DNA of 64,000 nt from Sordariomycetes sp. S80-01Y (lineage: Eukaryota; Ascomycota; Sordariomycetes), in contig JAXQJY010000023.1 in assembly GCA_037042185.1 (NCBI GenBank), positions 1,116,001-1,180,000 of the forward strand. Reading direction: 5' to 3'. A program made the position numbers and the translations under genes. Positions 1-10,928 of the stretch are shown here, piece by piece; positions within the stretch are counted from its first letter, which is position 1; each line of letters opens with the position of its first letter. The notes under the pieces are model-generated. The model did not search any database. It saw nothing but the letters and a program-made list of their open reading frames with translations, and was not told where the DNA came from.

Positions 1-145
1 TGGATTGAATCATGACACGGTTATGGTCTGGTTGAACTTGTTCATAAGGTGCGTATCGCGTCGGCGATGCATGAATGATACCCTTAAATCGCTCTCGCCC
101 CGCCCTTTCGTCAGTCGTTGAGACTCATTGCCACGGGTCTCGGTC

Positions 146-737
146 TCATTCCATCTTGGATGCTCGATCCTTGGCGATGTCACACATGGCCTGGCCCTGT
201 TAGCAGAGCAGCTCCTAGTCCGGCCTTGGATTTTCTTACCTGCAATGCAGCATCCACCTCTTTCGTGTAGTCGGCCCTGGCTATCCTCGACTTCATATCC
301 TCCATAATCACTGGCCGACCTCTGCCGTTGACAAAGACGACATACCGCAGTCCGGGAAACGTCTCTTCGTACAGCTGATTGAGCCGCGCCAGCTCTTCTT
401 CTTCTGCCGTGCTAGAATTCTTCTGGATGTTGGCTTGCTCCGCAGCAGAATGCGCCGACTCAATCTTCTTCTCCCCCAAGCGCGGATGCGACCCCAGCAC
501 AGACAGCAGGGTCGGGTCTGGCGACGACGTGGGCCCTGAGGTGGCCATGGAGAGCAGCCTGATTTGGCATGCGTCGATGAGTTCAGGCCATGATGTGTAT
601 TCGGCCGTTCGCACAACAGGGAGCAGAGTGTCGTGTATCGCTGGACTAGGCTCAAAAAGGCTGTCGAGAACGTCGGTCTGTTGGAGATCGGGGCACGTGT
701 GGAAGCCAAGGATGGGGGGCAGCTTCGTGACAGGCAT
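146..737 (-). CDS. OHCU decarboxylase (urate degradation)
   Basis: Predicted 2-oxo-4-hydroxy-4-carboxy-5-ureidoimidazoline decarboxylase, which converts the last unstable product of urate oxidation to S-allantoin. The protein has 180 residues in two exons (737-240 and 190-146). The 49-bp intron (239-191) has a GCTAAC branch site; splicing replaces a meaningless tail with AMCDIAKDRASKME. Family signatures seen are HPRLG with the presumed catalytic His84, an S-x2-E-Q segment with Glu100, the stretch from LYEETFPG to VFVNGRGR, and an Arg at 151 in a helix matching the family's third active-site residue. There is no obvious signal peptide; whether it is peroxisomal cannot be judged. It is divergent from PRP19 across about 390 bp. 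The family call is firm; the residue roles come from known structures of animal homologues. Confidence 0.9.
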
Positions 738-1130
738 GACGAGGACTCGGCGAAGGTGCTGGTGTTGAAGAGAGGAATAAGAGGGCTCTCAAGGCCAGCT
801 GGACAGGCTTGACAGGCTCGCGTACGGCTGGCGTCTGGAGTCCAGCTCCATCATTCGTCGTCGGCCATTGGCAACTTGGCGGTTTCCGCCGGTCGGAGAG
901 CTGCGACGCGGTGGAACTGCGAGACCCCGCTGTGGAGGTTGCTAGTGGTGGGATTCTTGGCGACAAAAGCTGATAAGACCACAACCATCTTATCACCTCG
1001 TGACCCCGGCTGCAGGCTGAGATGGTCCGTGCTCCAGCAAAATCTCGAAACGTCAAGCAGCAGCCTCGCGACAGCTTCAGCAGAGCCGCCAGACGCGCCA
1101 TTGAACGCGACACAGCACACCACCGTCGCC
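738..1130. promoter_or_regulatory. Shared divergent promoter, OHCU decarboxylase / PRP19
   Basis: This 393-bp spacer separates two divergently transcribed genes and must hold both promoters. I see no TATA box and no repeated element. The open frames in it show no family resemblance and look like chance. Confidence 0.5.
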
Positions 1131-2669
1131 ATGCTTTGCGGAAGTAAGTCTCTGCACTCGGATTGCCATAGAAGCAGCGCTGACCTCTCTTTTTATCAGT
1201 ATCCGGGGAAGCGCCCCAAGAACCAGTCGTCTCGACCAAGTCCGGCGTCGTCTACGAGAAGCGCCTCGTCGAGCAATACATCGCCGAACACGGCACCGAG
1301 CCCAATTCAAGCGAGCCCCTCGCCGCCGAAGACCTATTGCCACTCAAGTCCTCTCGCATCGTGCGACCGCGACCACCGACACTCACTTCCATCCCTGCGC
1401 TGCTGGCCACATTCCAGAACGAGTGGGATGCCCTCGCCCTCGAGACTTACAACCTGAAGGAGCAGCTCTCGCGAACACGGGAAGAGCTCGCTACGGCGCT
1501 CTACCAGCACGATGCTGCCGTTCGTGTGATTGCGAGGCTGACAAAGGAGAGGGACGAGGCACGCGATGCACTGGGCAAGCTCACCGTGGCGGATGGCGCG
1601 GCAAATGGTGAGGCGATGGCGGTTGACAGCGTAGAAGCTCTTCCGGAGTCCTTTGCCGCCTCAGTGGACGAGACACTGGCAAGCCTCTCCCAGGGCCGCA
1701 GGCGGCGACCTATTCCCGAAGGTTGGGTAACGCCCGACGAAGTCTCAGCGCTCGAGACCGAGGCCACCAGCGCCCTACCCGTACCACAAGCATCTTCACT
1801 CGACATCGAAGACGCCACTGCCGCGGTGGGAGGATACAAGGGCCAATCAGCGACATACCTGATCGAGACGGACGCTGTCGAACACCAGCTAGCAGTAGAC
1901 GAACCTGTAACGGCGACTCTGTCCACCGCATCCAAAGTCATCTTCGCCACCAGCCAGGGGTCCGTCAAGGTTTACCAAAACGGCGATCAGTCGGCCGAGG
2001 TCACGGAGCATGCAGGTGCTGCCACAGGTCTCAGCGTTCATCCCGGAGGGCGGATTTTGGCGTCCGTTGGCGCAGACAAGAGCATCGTGTTCTACGACCT
2101 CGAGTCAATGAAGCGTATCAGCCGTGCTTACGCTGATTCCTGTGAGTGCTTCAATTTTATCCCCATGATAGTGCAAGACGCTGATAATAGCAGCTTTGAC
2201 GACGTGCCAATTCCATCCGGACGGACACCTCATCGCAGCAGGCACCTCCTCCGGCAAGATCAAGCTCTTCTCGACCAAGACCCTCGAACTGGCGGGCGAA
2301 TTCGAGATGGGCGCCCCGGTTCAGGCTGTGACCTTTTCCGAGAACGGCTTCTGGCTCGCTGGTACTGCCAAGGGCCAGACCGCCGTGACGGTCTTCGACC
2401 TACGGAAGGAGGGCGCAGCTGCGACGGTCAAGGTCCTCGAGACTGGGGGGTCGGTGCAGTCGCTGGCTTGGGACTACACGGGTCAGTTCCTGGCCACGGC
2501 TGGCCCGTCTGGCGTGACTGTGCAGCAGTACGCCAAGTCAAGCAAGAAGTGGAGCGAGCCTTTCAGAAACTCCACGCCGTCGGTTGCTCTGCGCTGGGGA
2601 CAGAGCGGGAGGAAGCTCGTGAGCGTGAACGGGGAGGGCGTCGTAACTGTCTTTGGTGTCAAGGCGTGA
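1131..2669 (+). CDS. PRP19: Pre-mRNA-processing factor 19 (U-box E3 ligase)
   Basis: Core subunit of the Prp19/NineTeen complex, a nuclear ubiquitin ligase that stabilises U5/U6 during spliceosome activation. There are three exons (1131-1143, 1200-2141, 2194-2669) and 476 residues. The first exon codes only MLCG plus one base. After splicing the N-terminus reads MLCGISGEAPQEPVVS, the Prp19 U-box start. Domains in order are the U-box (about 1-60), the PRPPTLTSIPALL linker, a coiled coil for tetramerisation (about 75-130), and a C-terminal WD40 propeller (about 200-476) with blades such as GLSVHPGGRILASVGAD and CQFHPDGHLIAAGTSSGK. Length fits the family (fungal members about 470-500). The very short first exon is easily missed by automated annotation. 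Confidence 0.96.
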
Positions 2670-3830
2670 AGGATTCTGGATCTTGTTGTATGACTATCAT
2701 TTTGATGCTTGCGATTCGGTCGATTCGGTCCTTGAGGGGATATAGCATATCTTGGCGGGACAATACAAGGTCGAGACTCCTGGCAGGGAGGTTTCGAATC
2801 GAATTCACCTGACCTGACAGCTCCCTTGAATGACGGTGCATCTTTGTTCGGAGCATCTCTTTGGTAACTCACAACTACTACTAGAACGAGAACCCACAGC
2901 CCTCCTGGTGTGATTTTCCCTCGTATTGAGTCCACCGTACGAGGACTCTAGATAACTCCGTGTGGTCGATGAAAGGGATTGTGAAATTGGTGAGGTCTAG
3001 AGTGGAAATGCATCGCGTGTGTGTTCGTGCCTCAGCCGATGTGCTCGCTTTTGGTGGCAATAACAGCTGCAAAAGACTCCGGACGGAAGTGATCTTGCAT
3101 GGTACACTTCACGAAGACAACGAGGATCAGGTCCAGACAAATTCTTCTTTAAGAGCACATGTGTTTTCTTCGAAATCTGAGAAGTCGTTGATATATATGT
3201 ATATATATCCAATAATACATCGCGCTTGGGCGAAGCTTTGAGCCACGACATCGGTTCTACCACAGGGTAGCTCAGTGACGCAAATGGGGATCTGTCGTGT
3301 TGTTTTTTTCCTAAGCTGACTAACTTCGTTCATAACAGGCAGACCCGCCGTGATGCGTGCCAGAGCCGACATGAGCCCTGGAGATTCGGAGCGATAAGCG
3401 CCACCTCGAAGGCGCTAAGAATCGTGGTGGCCCGAAAACCGCCTGCATGTGTAACCTGAAATCATCTCAGTCCCAGGCCAACTTGAACTCGAACACCTGC
3501 ACTTGAGCATCGCTTAGCCCTCGTCTCGCCTCGCAACTTCTGATTTGCGCCTGCTCGCAGCCGTCTCTTCTCTTCTTCCTCTCTGTATATTGTTCCTTTA
3601 CGTCTGCTTTCCCGCTGCTGTTTTACCGGGACCGCGAATCTCGACTCCGCCGACTCTGCCTATCCCCGCGTCAGGCACGCACGACGACCACGATACGACA
3701 GGACACGACGCCACGCCGCAGCCTTGCCTACAGGCTCACCCCCTACCCGGGACGCCCCGTTCACGATTACGATCACGATCACGATCACGATCACGGTCGA
3801 CGACGCTCTGCATGACGAGGATCTCGAGAG
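2670..3830. other. Intergenic region with AT microsatellite and hexamer-repeat leader
   Basis: There is no credible gene in this 1.16-kb spacer. A short AT microsatellite lies at about 3191-3208. At 3761-3799 there is a tandem run of the hexamer CGATCA/GATCAC just upstream of the next start codon, probably in the 5' leader. Short open frames on both strands overlap each other and show no domain. Confidence 0.6.
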
Positions 3831-5176
3831 ATGAGCCGTGCTGGTGGCGGACAAGTGCTCACCGAGGCATCTCCATCACTAGACGTCATTGAGGTTTCGC
3901 TCACCAGCTTCGTCCGCGACAGCGAGGATCGCCACCGTCACCGACACCTGCACCGACACCGACATCACCCCAATACTGCTCAGAGATTCGACGAGGAGCT
4001 CACTTCAGACTCACCTGCCGCAACCATGTCGGTCGCCACAGAGAGGACTCGGAGCCCTTCGCTCTTTGTCCGCGACTCTCCCTCTGATCACAGCCCGGGG
4101 CCCTCCGTCAGACCAGTCCAGGCCGAACGCCGCAGCCGCCGCACGCATTCGCATCACCACCATCACCATCATCACCACAGCCATACCCATCGCGGGGTTC
4201 ACCATCACCACCATCATCACGCTCGGCCGAGTGCGAGGCGGCCTCAGCACCAGCCCCAGCCCGGAGCCCCTGCCTCCTTCATCGACCTCACCGAAGAGCC
4301 AGACGATCCCGTCGAAACCCAGCTCCGCTCGCAGCAGCCCTCACAGAACAGCCAGGCAAGCTCCAACCCGCGGAGAACCTCGCAACGTGCAAGCACCCCT
4401 CCCCGCCTCACGCGCAGCGACGGGCCAGTCTCGCGAGTCACCATGCCCGAGCTCATCGACCTCACCGGCGACTCGCCCGAAGCCGAACATTCTCGTCCCC
4501 AGCGTCGCGGCAGGCCACCTCTTGCCTTGCCTCGTCATCCCCACGATCAGCTTCCGCCGCCGCGCGGCGACGCCCTCTTCCAGGTTGGCTTCGGCGGCGG
4601 CATCAGCGGGTTTAATCTTGCCCGCAGCCTCATCAACCCTTCAGGTCGTTTTGGAGCCATCCTCCAAGGCATCGGCGGGCTCTACGACCTCGACGTCACG
4701 CGCACGCCCCGGCGTGCTGAACCCGAACGGACTAGTCCGAAGATTCCTAGGGCGCCCACTCCGCCTACTCGCTCGGGCTTCGTCCGCAACACCTGCGTCG
4801 AGCCGGAAGAGGAACTCACCATGATCTGCCCTTGCTGCGAAGAAGAGCTAGCTTACGACCGTAACTACTCCGCTCCCGACAGCAGCAGCAGCGGTGGAAG
4901 CAGGAAACGCAAGAGGGCGGTCGGCGAGCACCACTTCTGGGCAGTCAAGGAGTGTGGTCACGTAAGTATTGCGTCTAGTTCCAACCCGGACACGTGCTAA
5001 CTGAAACTCAGGTCTATTGTTCCGATTGCTTCGACAAGCGCATGCCAACCAAGAGCAACCCCAAAGGCGCCGGGTTCCCCTCCAGAAACCAGAAGGATAT
5101 ACGGTGCATCGTGGAGGATTGCGAATCCAAGGTCTCCAACAAGAGCCATTGGGTCGGGCTCTTTGCCTCTGGATAA
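3831..5176 (+). CDS. SIM-containing RING-like protein (possible SUMO-targeted ubiquitin ligase)
   Basis: Predicted nuclear protein of 431 residues in two exons (3831-4961 and 5012-5176; 50-bp intron with GCTAAC branch site). The N-terminal half is disordered, with His-Arg repeats (about 34-46) and two poly-His tracts (108-130). Two strong SUMO-interacting motifs follow: FIDLTEE at 150-156 and LIDLTGD at 208-214, each trailed by acidic residues. A basic SRKRKR stretch at 357-362 looks like a nuclear signal. The C-terminus is a RING-like zinc site, C333-P-C-C336 then C375-G-H-V-Y-C380-S-D-C383 and C409-x4-C414, split by the intron between His and Val. SIMs plus RING is the layout of Slx8-Rfp/RNF4-type ligases, so that role is inferred. 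A second in-frame ATG at 4026 has a better context and may be the true start. Confidence 0.78.
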
Positions 5177-5593
5177 AGCGGCATGTATGACGCTCGAGTT
5201 AGAGCATAGTCACAGGCGAGGCGAGGCTGGCATGGTACCTCCGCACACGATTGAACGGTTTTCCCGCCGGCGTTGCTAGGACAGGGAGGCACTTACAGGC
5301 GCACGGCAGCATGGAAGGAAGCATTGCACGGGGCATTTTCAGAGGGCGTTTATTTTGCTTCGTAGACGGGTGTTTACACACAGCTACACCCCACAGAGCA
5401 GCTATAGCTCAGGACTCAGATACCCGTTTCTCCAATCCTCACGCTCTTTTGCTTGCCAAGGTCTTGTCATTTCATTCATTGCCCCTCCTCAAAACCCCAA
5501 GAAAAGCACTCATCGTTATTCGTTGCCGGGGTATCGCTATGTGTATCTTCAAAGATGCCGTGCCAAACAAAAACTCCCCGTACCACGCTAATG
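5177..5593. other. Convergent intergenic spacer
   Basis: About 420 bp between two genes that end toward each other, so it holds the two 3' ends. I see no gene or repeat. Confidence 0.6.
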
Positions 5594-7999
5594 TCATCGT
5601 ATCCAGACGCCGCTCCCCTTATCCATCGCCATCTGCGTTGCGGACAGGCAGCCCCTCCCCGCCGATGCCATCTCCTCCGCCACCTCGTCGATCCAGTCCC
5701 CGTCGTAATCGGAGCCCTGAGATGCCGGAGGCGGGAGACGCGGTGCACGGCCGTTCTCCTTGCCGGCTGCTGTCGGCGACGCCCTCACCTTGGGCTTGAA
5801 TGAAGGCGGCTTCGGGGCCGTCCTAGGGAGGGCTGCATTCGGCTGCTTGAAGACGGGCGGCCTTGCTTGACTCTCGGTGCGAGTCATCTTCTGCCGCTTG
5901 GGCGGGGGCTCAACATTCTCGTTGGTTACCCACGCGGGTGGTTTACCGGCTGGTCGAGGTGGCTTGAGACCCAGACTGGTCGATGGCCTTGAAGCGTCTT
6001 GCCGATCGACAGTAGACCTTCGTCCCGGCTGCGCTGCTTGTTTCGCCTTTACTTTCCCAGCCTCGATCCGCTGCTCTTCCTTTCGACGAAAGTCTTCCCA
6101 CGCCGCGTCGCGTCTGCTCCGATGTATTGCGAGGGAGAGCAGCTCGTTCGAGCCCGACGCGCTGAAGAATCTCTTCTGCGATGCCCGTTGCTCCTGCGGC
6201 GAGGGCTCAGGAGGTGGCTTCTGGCACGACTGCGACCGAGGCTTCTTTGGCGGAGGACAGGGCGTCGGTTGTGTCTTGACTAGGTCGTCGAAGCTGTCAA
6301 GTTCCCTTTCCTGCTGTGACGGCGAAGGGAAGTAGTCGTCAATGTTGGACAGAAAGGCTTGCGTGCTCAGGGGTGGTCGCTGAACGGCGGTTGGAGGGTG
6401 CATCAATCCTTCGAAGGGTTGATCAGCCCCGTCAGCTGCCTGAGATGGCGATTGGCGAAGTGCTGGTGGTGATGAATCCTGGCTAAATCTTGTTGCCGTG
6501 ATAGCATCAGCGTTTGTTTCTGCCGCATCACGCCCCAATTCGGCTCCGACATCGAGCTGTTCAAGAAAAGCGTCGTCAAGATCTTCTTCGGTGAAGCTGG
6601 AGAGCTCTGTTACCTTGCCTGTAGGCGGTGGCATAGGCTTCTCGACGTCGTTGCGCTGTTGCAGGTTGGTCGTTCGCATGCGAGGTGAGTAGCGCTCAAA
6701 CATGGCTTCGAGCGCCTCCAGAGCGTCATCGTCGTCGCTAGTGACGTTGAAGCTGGCCCCAGTAGTAGCTTCCGGGTCAGCCACGACGGTAGGCCCTGAT
6801 TGTTGCAAGGCTGGAATAGGCTCTTGTGGATTTGGGGCTTCCCTAGCTTGCCATGCTCTCTGTCCAACAAATTGTGTCTGTATAGCCGCAAAGGCGTCAT
6901 CTTCCAAGTCGTCAAAGTCGTCGCTTTGATTCGAAAGCGAAGTTCTAGACCGTTGTCCATTCGATGGGCCGTATGAAGTCTCCCCGAAGAACGACATATC
7001 GCGCTTTCGTTCCCCCGACTCTCCCCAACGGCTGGGGTCTGGCCGATCTATAGCTTCTAACTCCTGTAGTAAATCGTCATCCACCCAATCATCCCAGAAT
7101 AATTGCGATCCTGAAACGATGTTCGGCTGTCCTGAAGTCTCTGGCCTTCCTGTGTTAAGCGTCGTGCCATGATCTTCAACCCGTGGCGTGCCTGGATGAC
7201 GATCTAATATTTTCTTCTCTGCTTGCAGGCTTGTGCTCTTAGTAGTGCCGTTTCCCGGATTGCTTCGATTCGGTGTAGATGCCTTTTCTGATCCGGCAGT
7301 CTTTTCTTTCGGCTCTTCTACATCATCGTTCTCGCTGTGATGCTCGCTAAGATTTCCAGCTTTACCTTGACTTGTCGTCTTCAGGACCCTCTCCTGTGTA
7401 GCTGTTTTGCCGTTTTCGACTTCGCATTCGCGTTGAACCTCGATTGCACGCTCCAGGTTGGATCCGCCGATACCTTCATGCTTGTCTTCTCGCTCCGTTT
7501 CTGGACGTAGGCCAGAACTTGACCGCAATGATGCATCTGTGTGATCTCGGCTCTCTCGTGCTCCCCCTAATCCTCTTCTGGCCTCGGGCTCCTCTTCAAT
7601 CACAGACGCCATTCTGGCCACTTCACCCTCTCCAGCATTCCTCTTCCTAGCCATCCCATCTCCCCTCACGAACCTAGCAATGGTATCCTGACTCGGCCTG
7701 ACGTCCACCAAAGGTCGTCCCCTTTTTCTCCTCTCTTCCTTCTCCTTGTCCTCTTTGGCCTTCTTCTTTTCTCTCGCAAGCCTCGCTCTGTTCGCCTGGC
7801 GATCCTTCTCAATCTCCTTGCGTATCCGCTCCTGCTCGGCGAGCTCGAGTTTCCGCTGCTCGACGCGTGACAGCTTCGGGGCTTTGTTGGATGCTTTGTG
7901 AGCCTTCTTGACTTGCTTCGAGGTCATGCGGACGGGTTCGTCGGTCACCGGAGCCACGCGCTCAGTGATGAGGGTGAAGGTGTTTTGGTAGCCTGGCAT
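5594..7999 (-). CDS. Large disordered AT-hook protein, function unknown
   Basis: Single-exon gene for 801 residues, starting MPGYQNTF. I do not recognise a characterised family. The N-terminus (about 24-95) is a highly charged helix rich in Lys, Glu and Arg, ending in an AT-hook-like core KRGRP (92-96), then a PIP-box-like QDTIARFV (104-111). The rest is low complexity and acidic, broken by at least five short acidic-amphipathic modules: WDDWVDDDLLQEL, FDDLEDDAFAAI, DDALEALEAMF, LDDAFLEQLDV and SFDDLVKTQ. Near the C-terminus comes a conserved-looking FFSASGSNELLSLAIHRSR segment and a basic Pro-rich tail ending in DGDWIDEVAEEM. A chromatin or replication-linked nuclear role is plausible but inferred only from these motifs. 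The long uninterrupted frame makes the gene itself secure. Confidence 0.85.
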   Translation of the reverse strand: MPGYQNTFTLITERVAPVTDEPVRMTSKQVKKAHKASNKAPKLSRVEQRKLELAEQERIRKEIEKDRQANRARLAREKKKAKEDKEKEERRKRGRPLVDVRPSQDTIARFVRGDGMARKRNAGEGEVARMASVIEEEPEARRGLGGARESRDHTDASLRSSSGLRPETEREDKHEGIGGSNLERAIEVQRECEVENGKTATQERVLKTTSQGKAGNLSEHHSENDDVEEPKEKTAGSEKASTPNRSNPGNGTTKSTSLQAEKKILDRHPGTPRVEDHGTTLNTGRPETSGQPNIVSGSQLFWDDWVDDDLLQELEAIDRPDPSRWGESGERKRDMSFFGETSYGPSNGQRSRTSLSNQSDDFDDLEDDAFAAIQTQFVGQRAWQAREAPNPQEPIPALQQSGPTVVADPEATTGASFNVTSDDDDALEALEAMFERYSPRMRTTNLQQRNDVEKPMPPPTGKVTELSSFTEEDLDDAFLEQLDVGAELGRDAAETNADAITATRFSQDSSPPALRQSPSQAADGADQPFEGLMHPPTAVQRPPLSTQAFLSNIDDYFPSPSQQERELDSFDDLVKTQPTPCPPPKKPRSQSCQKPPPEPSPQEQRASQKRFFSASGSNELLSLAIHRSRRDAAWEDFRRKEEQRIEAGKVKAKQAAQPGRRSTVDRQDASRPSTSLGLKPPRPAGKPPAWVTNENVEPPPKRQKMTRTESQARPPVFKQPNAALPRTAPKPPSFKPKVRASPTAAGKENGRAPRLPPPASQGSDYDGDWIDEVAEEMASAGRGCLSATQMAMDKGSGVWIR

Positions 8000-8334
8000 G
8001 GCGGCTTTTGGTGCGCCATTGGCGCTCCCTCAGCAGTTCTCGGTCTCCTGAGTATATATTCTTCGCGTTCAGTGACAAATGGGATGCTGCCCGCGATGAC
8101 ATTGGCTGGTGATGAGGTTGAAGGCGATGGGTGGTTGGTGGGGCAATCGGCGACCGACGCGAAGCTCAACGCGCTGTCACATGACCACTCACACCTCAAG
8201 GTGCTTGAGACCTTGGGTAGCGCATGGTACTTAAGTCCATCCCACGCGACATGAGCCAAAGGGATTAAGAATGTTACTGCCTAGCACTTCTATGCATCCC
8301 GTGCATTCGAGCTCAAACGAACAATCATTAACTT
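8000..8334. other. Intergenic spacer
   Basis: This 335-bp stretch holds the promoter of the upstream-reading AT-hook gene and the 3' end of the aldo-keto reductase gene. Nothing else is recognised. Confidence 0.5.
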
Positions 8335-9358
8335 CTACTTGTCTAGCGGCTCAACAGTGGGATCCCAGGCGCAGGGACTGTACTCCTCCGTAGCCAAACC
8401 CGCCACCTCCTCATCTGTCAGTTCAAAATCAAAGACTCCTGCATTCTCCTCAATCCTCGACGGTGTTACGCTTTTGACCAGTGGTACGAGACCCCTCTGC
8501 AAACTCCATCGTAACAAGATCTGCGCCGGCGTCTTGCTGTGCTTCTTCGCCAGCTCCTGAACCTTGGGATCCTCGAAGCGCTGCCCCCGGACGATGGGAC
8601 AGTAGGCCTGAACTGCAATGCTGCGCTCGCGACACCATGAAACGATGTCGGGGCGGGTGAGCCAGGGATGCACTTCCCACTGTCCGACGGATATGACGCC
8701 TCCTTTGCCGGCGCCGCGCTCGGCCTCGAGCTCTTTAATGTAGGTCTCCAGTTCGTTGAGATGGTGTACACCGAAGTTGGACACGCCGATGGACCTCACT
8801 TTGCCTGCTTCGACCGCTTCCGCCAACGCACGCCATGCACCCTTCCGTCCGTCCGGGCCGGCACCGTACGGCCAGTGAATGAGCACAAGGTCGAGGTAGT
8901 CGAGCTTGGTCTCATCGAGGGCTGCGTCGACGAGGCCGCGGACGTTCTCGTACCCCAGAGGCTTACCCTTGACGGGAACCTTTGTGGTGAAGAAGACCTG
9001 TTCCCGCGGGACGCCAGAGGCAGCTATGCCGGCAGCTGACTGTCCTTGATTACGATAGGCAGTGGCAGAGTCGACCTGCATGCGTCAGGTTCTGATATCA
9101 GGCGTGCTGTCATGGAACTCACATGTCTGTAGCCAATTCTCAATGCCTGCGAGACGAGGTCTGTGGCCTGCTCCTTGGGCCTGCAAAGTCAGCCAAGCTC
9201 GTACCATAGACTAGAACGTATCTCACGTTTGGTAGACCTATGAGCGTCAGCTGGGCCACCTTTAGTACTCACGTTTTACCTACACCAAAGCCCAGCACAG
9301 GCATTCCATGGCCCGACTTGAGCGGGACTGTCGACGATATGCTTAATTTCGAAGCCAT
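8335..9358 (-). CDS. Aldo-keto reductase with an 11-nt microexon
   Basis: NAD(P)H-dependent aldo-keto reductase of 294 residues, presumably cytosolic, substrate unknown. There are four exons: 9358-9284, 9237-9227, 9180-9123 and 9075-8335. Exon 2 is only 11 nt (GTC TAC CAA AC) and is needed to restore the family motif GFG-VYQT-PKEQA. Introns are 46, 46 and 47 bp. The catalytic tetrad is complete: D50 and Y55 in VDSATAYRN, K80 in FFTTK, H115 in LIHWP. The (beta/alpha)8 barrel continues through GVSNFGVHHL, QWEVHPW, AYCPIVRG and a C-terminal cofactor segment VPLVKSVTPSRIEEN. Length is normal. If the microexon is skipped the frame breaks. Confidence 0.92.
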
Positions 9359-9633
9359 TCTGCGGAGCATAGCAAGTCAGAACTGCCTGCAAATGATATA
9401 TAGGGGCGATGTGACTGTGCTGAGAATGAGTTCAGCAGTGCGGTTTACGTCTGAAGGTATGCGGAGTTGTGACGTTATATGTGTCGCTACTGTCCGATCA
9501 TCGCCAAATCCCCGTGTGGGGCTCACTGGCCGTCTCGGTGATATCGGGGTCAGGGCAGGGCGAGGATTCACGCCAGGCTCCAAGCCCAGCTGGGCCTTAG
9601 TATAGAATTTTACTCTTTTCATTCTTCAGAGGC

Positions 9634-10928
9634 CTATATCACACCGTCCAACATATCAGTGTCATCTTCGTGGTGTCGCTGCGGCGCCGGAGCGGCAGGC
9701 TCTTCCTCCTCTTCTTCGTCCTCATCGAGCTCCAGCATGGGGTACGTGAGTATAGCAGCAATGTCACCTAGCATATGTAACCGCCGCCCGCTTTCATGGT
9801 CGCTACTTAGAACCCTCGCATCGCCGCCCGCATCCTTCACCTTGTCTACCAACGCCACATATCGCTTCCGGATGGCCAGATCTTCACTGCGGAATAGTGA
9901 GTTGTTGATGAGCAGGACGCCCCCTCCCGCGCCAACGGCACCCTCCTCGATGGCTTTCGAAACCGCCTTCGTGCCATACCATGCCCTCCCATCGTCCATC
10001 TTGAGCTTGTCGAAAAATGCATCCAGAAGCTGAATCTCCTTCGCGTACCTCACATCCTTCATTTTGGCCAGGACTTCGGGGCTCTTGAGAACCTCGTTCA
10101 GGCTATGAACGTGACCAGACGCAGCATGAACGACGGTGGCCATCTTAGCCACTCCGGTAAGGATCTTATCACCTTTGTCACGCCCTTGGGTCGCGATGTA
10201 CTTTTGAAAATCGGCCGCGACAAACCCTGGGCTGGCGAGCAGCAGGGGTCTTGATTGCTTGAAGTCGGCGGCTCGTAGCAGAGAGGCTAGGGTCTTTTCG
10301 AAGAACTTGCGCATGCCGGCATCCTGATGAGAGGCGGCGTCTCGCTTCTTGGGAACGACGTGCTCAATCTTCGTCTTGTGTACGGTCCGGAACTGTGTTA
10401 TCAAGCAAATGTTTGCTAGTCCCTCCTGCATAACCACAGCCGCAAGCGCGCCGTTTTTGTCATCCGACAGCGCCTCCCTCAGGGTCTCTGAAGCAACGGA
10501 ATCCCAACCGTCAGGCTCCGGTTTGATTATAGAGAAAGGGCGGTTAACCTCAATCTCGAGGGAATGTTGCGACCCGAGCGGCGCGACATCGTTTTCAGTG
10601 ACAACGTTGCCTGACACTCGCAGGATACACGTGATGGGGTCGAAGGAGGTGGACTTGATCTTGATGGCGAGGTCGATCTGCACGCGTTCGGCAGAAGTAG
10701 CACCAGTGTCGTCGTTTGAGCGGACTACCTTCCGGGAGGTATGGCCGTAGACCACGTCGCCTGTCAGGATGAGGTTGTAGGCGTGCCACTTGATGTCGGA
10801 TTAGCCAGCGAAGATCATGGCGGGGGAGGGGCAGCAGCAGTTATTACCATGTCCTCAGGATCTTCCGGGAGAAGTGAGACTGCTTGTCCCTCGACATCTT
10901 CGGGGATGCGCTGCTTGGCGAGCTTCAT
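9634..10928 (-). CDS. DOM34: Dom34/pelota ribosome-rescue factor
   Basis: eRF1-like factor that acts with the GTPase Hbs1 to split stalled ribosomes in no-go and non-stop decay, in the cytoplasm. Two exons (10928-10848 and 10788-9634; 59-bp intron) code 411 residues, normal for fungi. Exon 1 gives the family N-terminus MKLAKQRIPEDVEG. Domain 1 (about 1-130) is the RNA-binding Sm-like fold with WHAYNLI and VYGHTSRKV. Domain 2 (about 140-270) lacks the GGQ tripeptide of release factors, as expected for pelota. Domain 3 (about 275-375) carries LLINNSLFRSEDL and ends with HMLGDIAAILTYPML. A run of acidic residues and a Pro-Ala tail follow. Confidence 0.95.
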
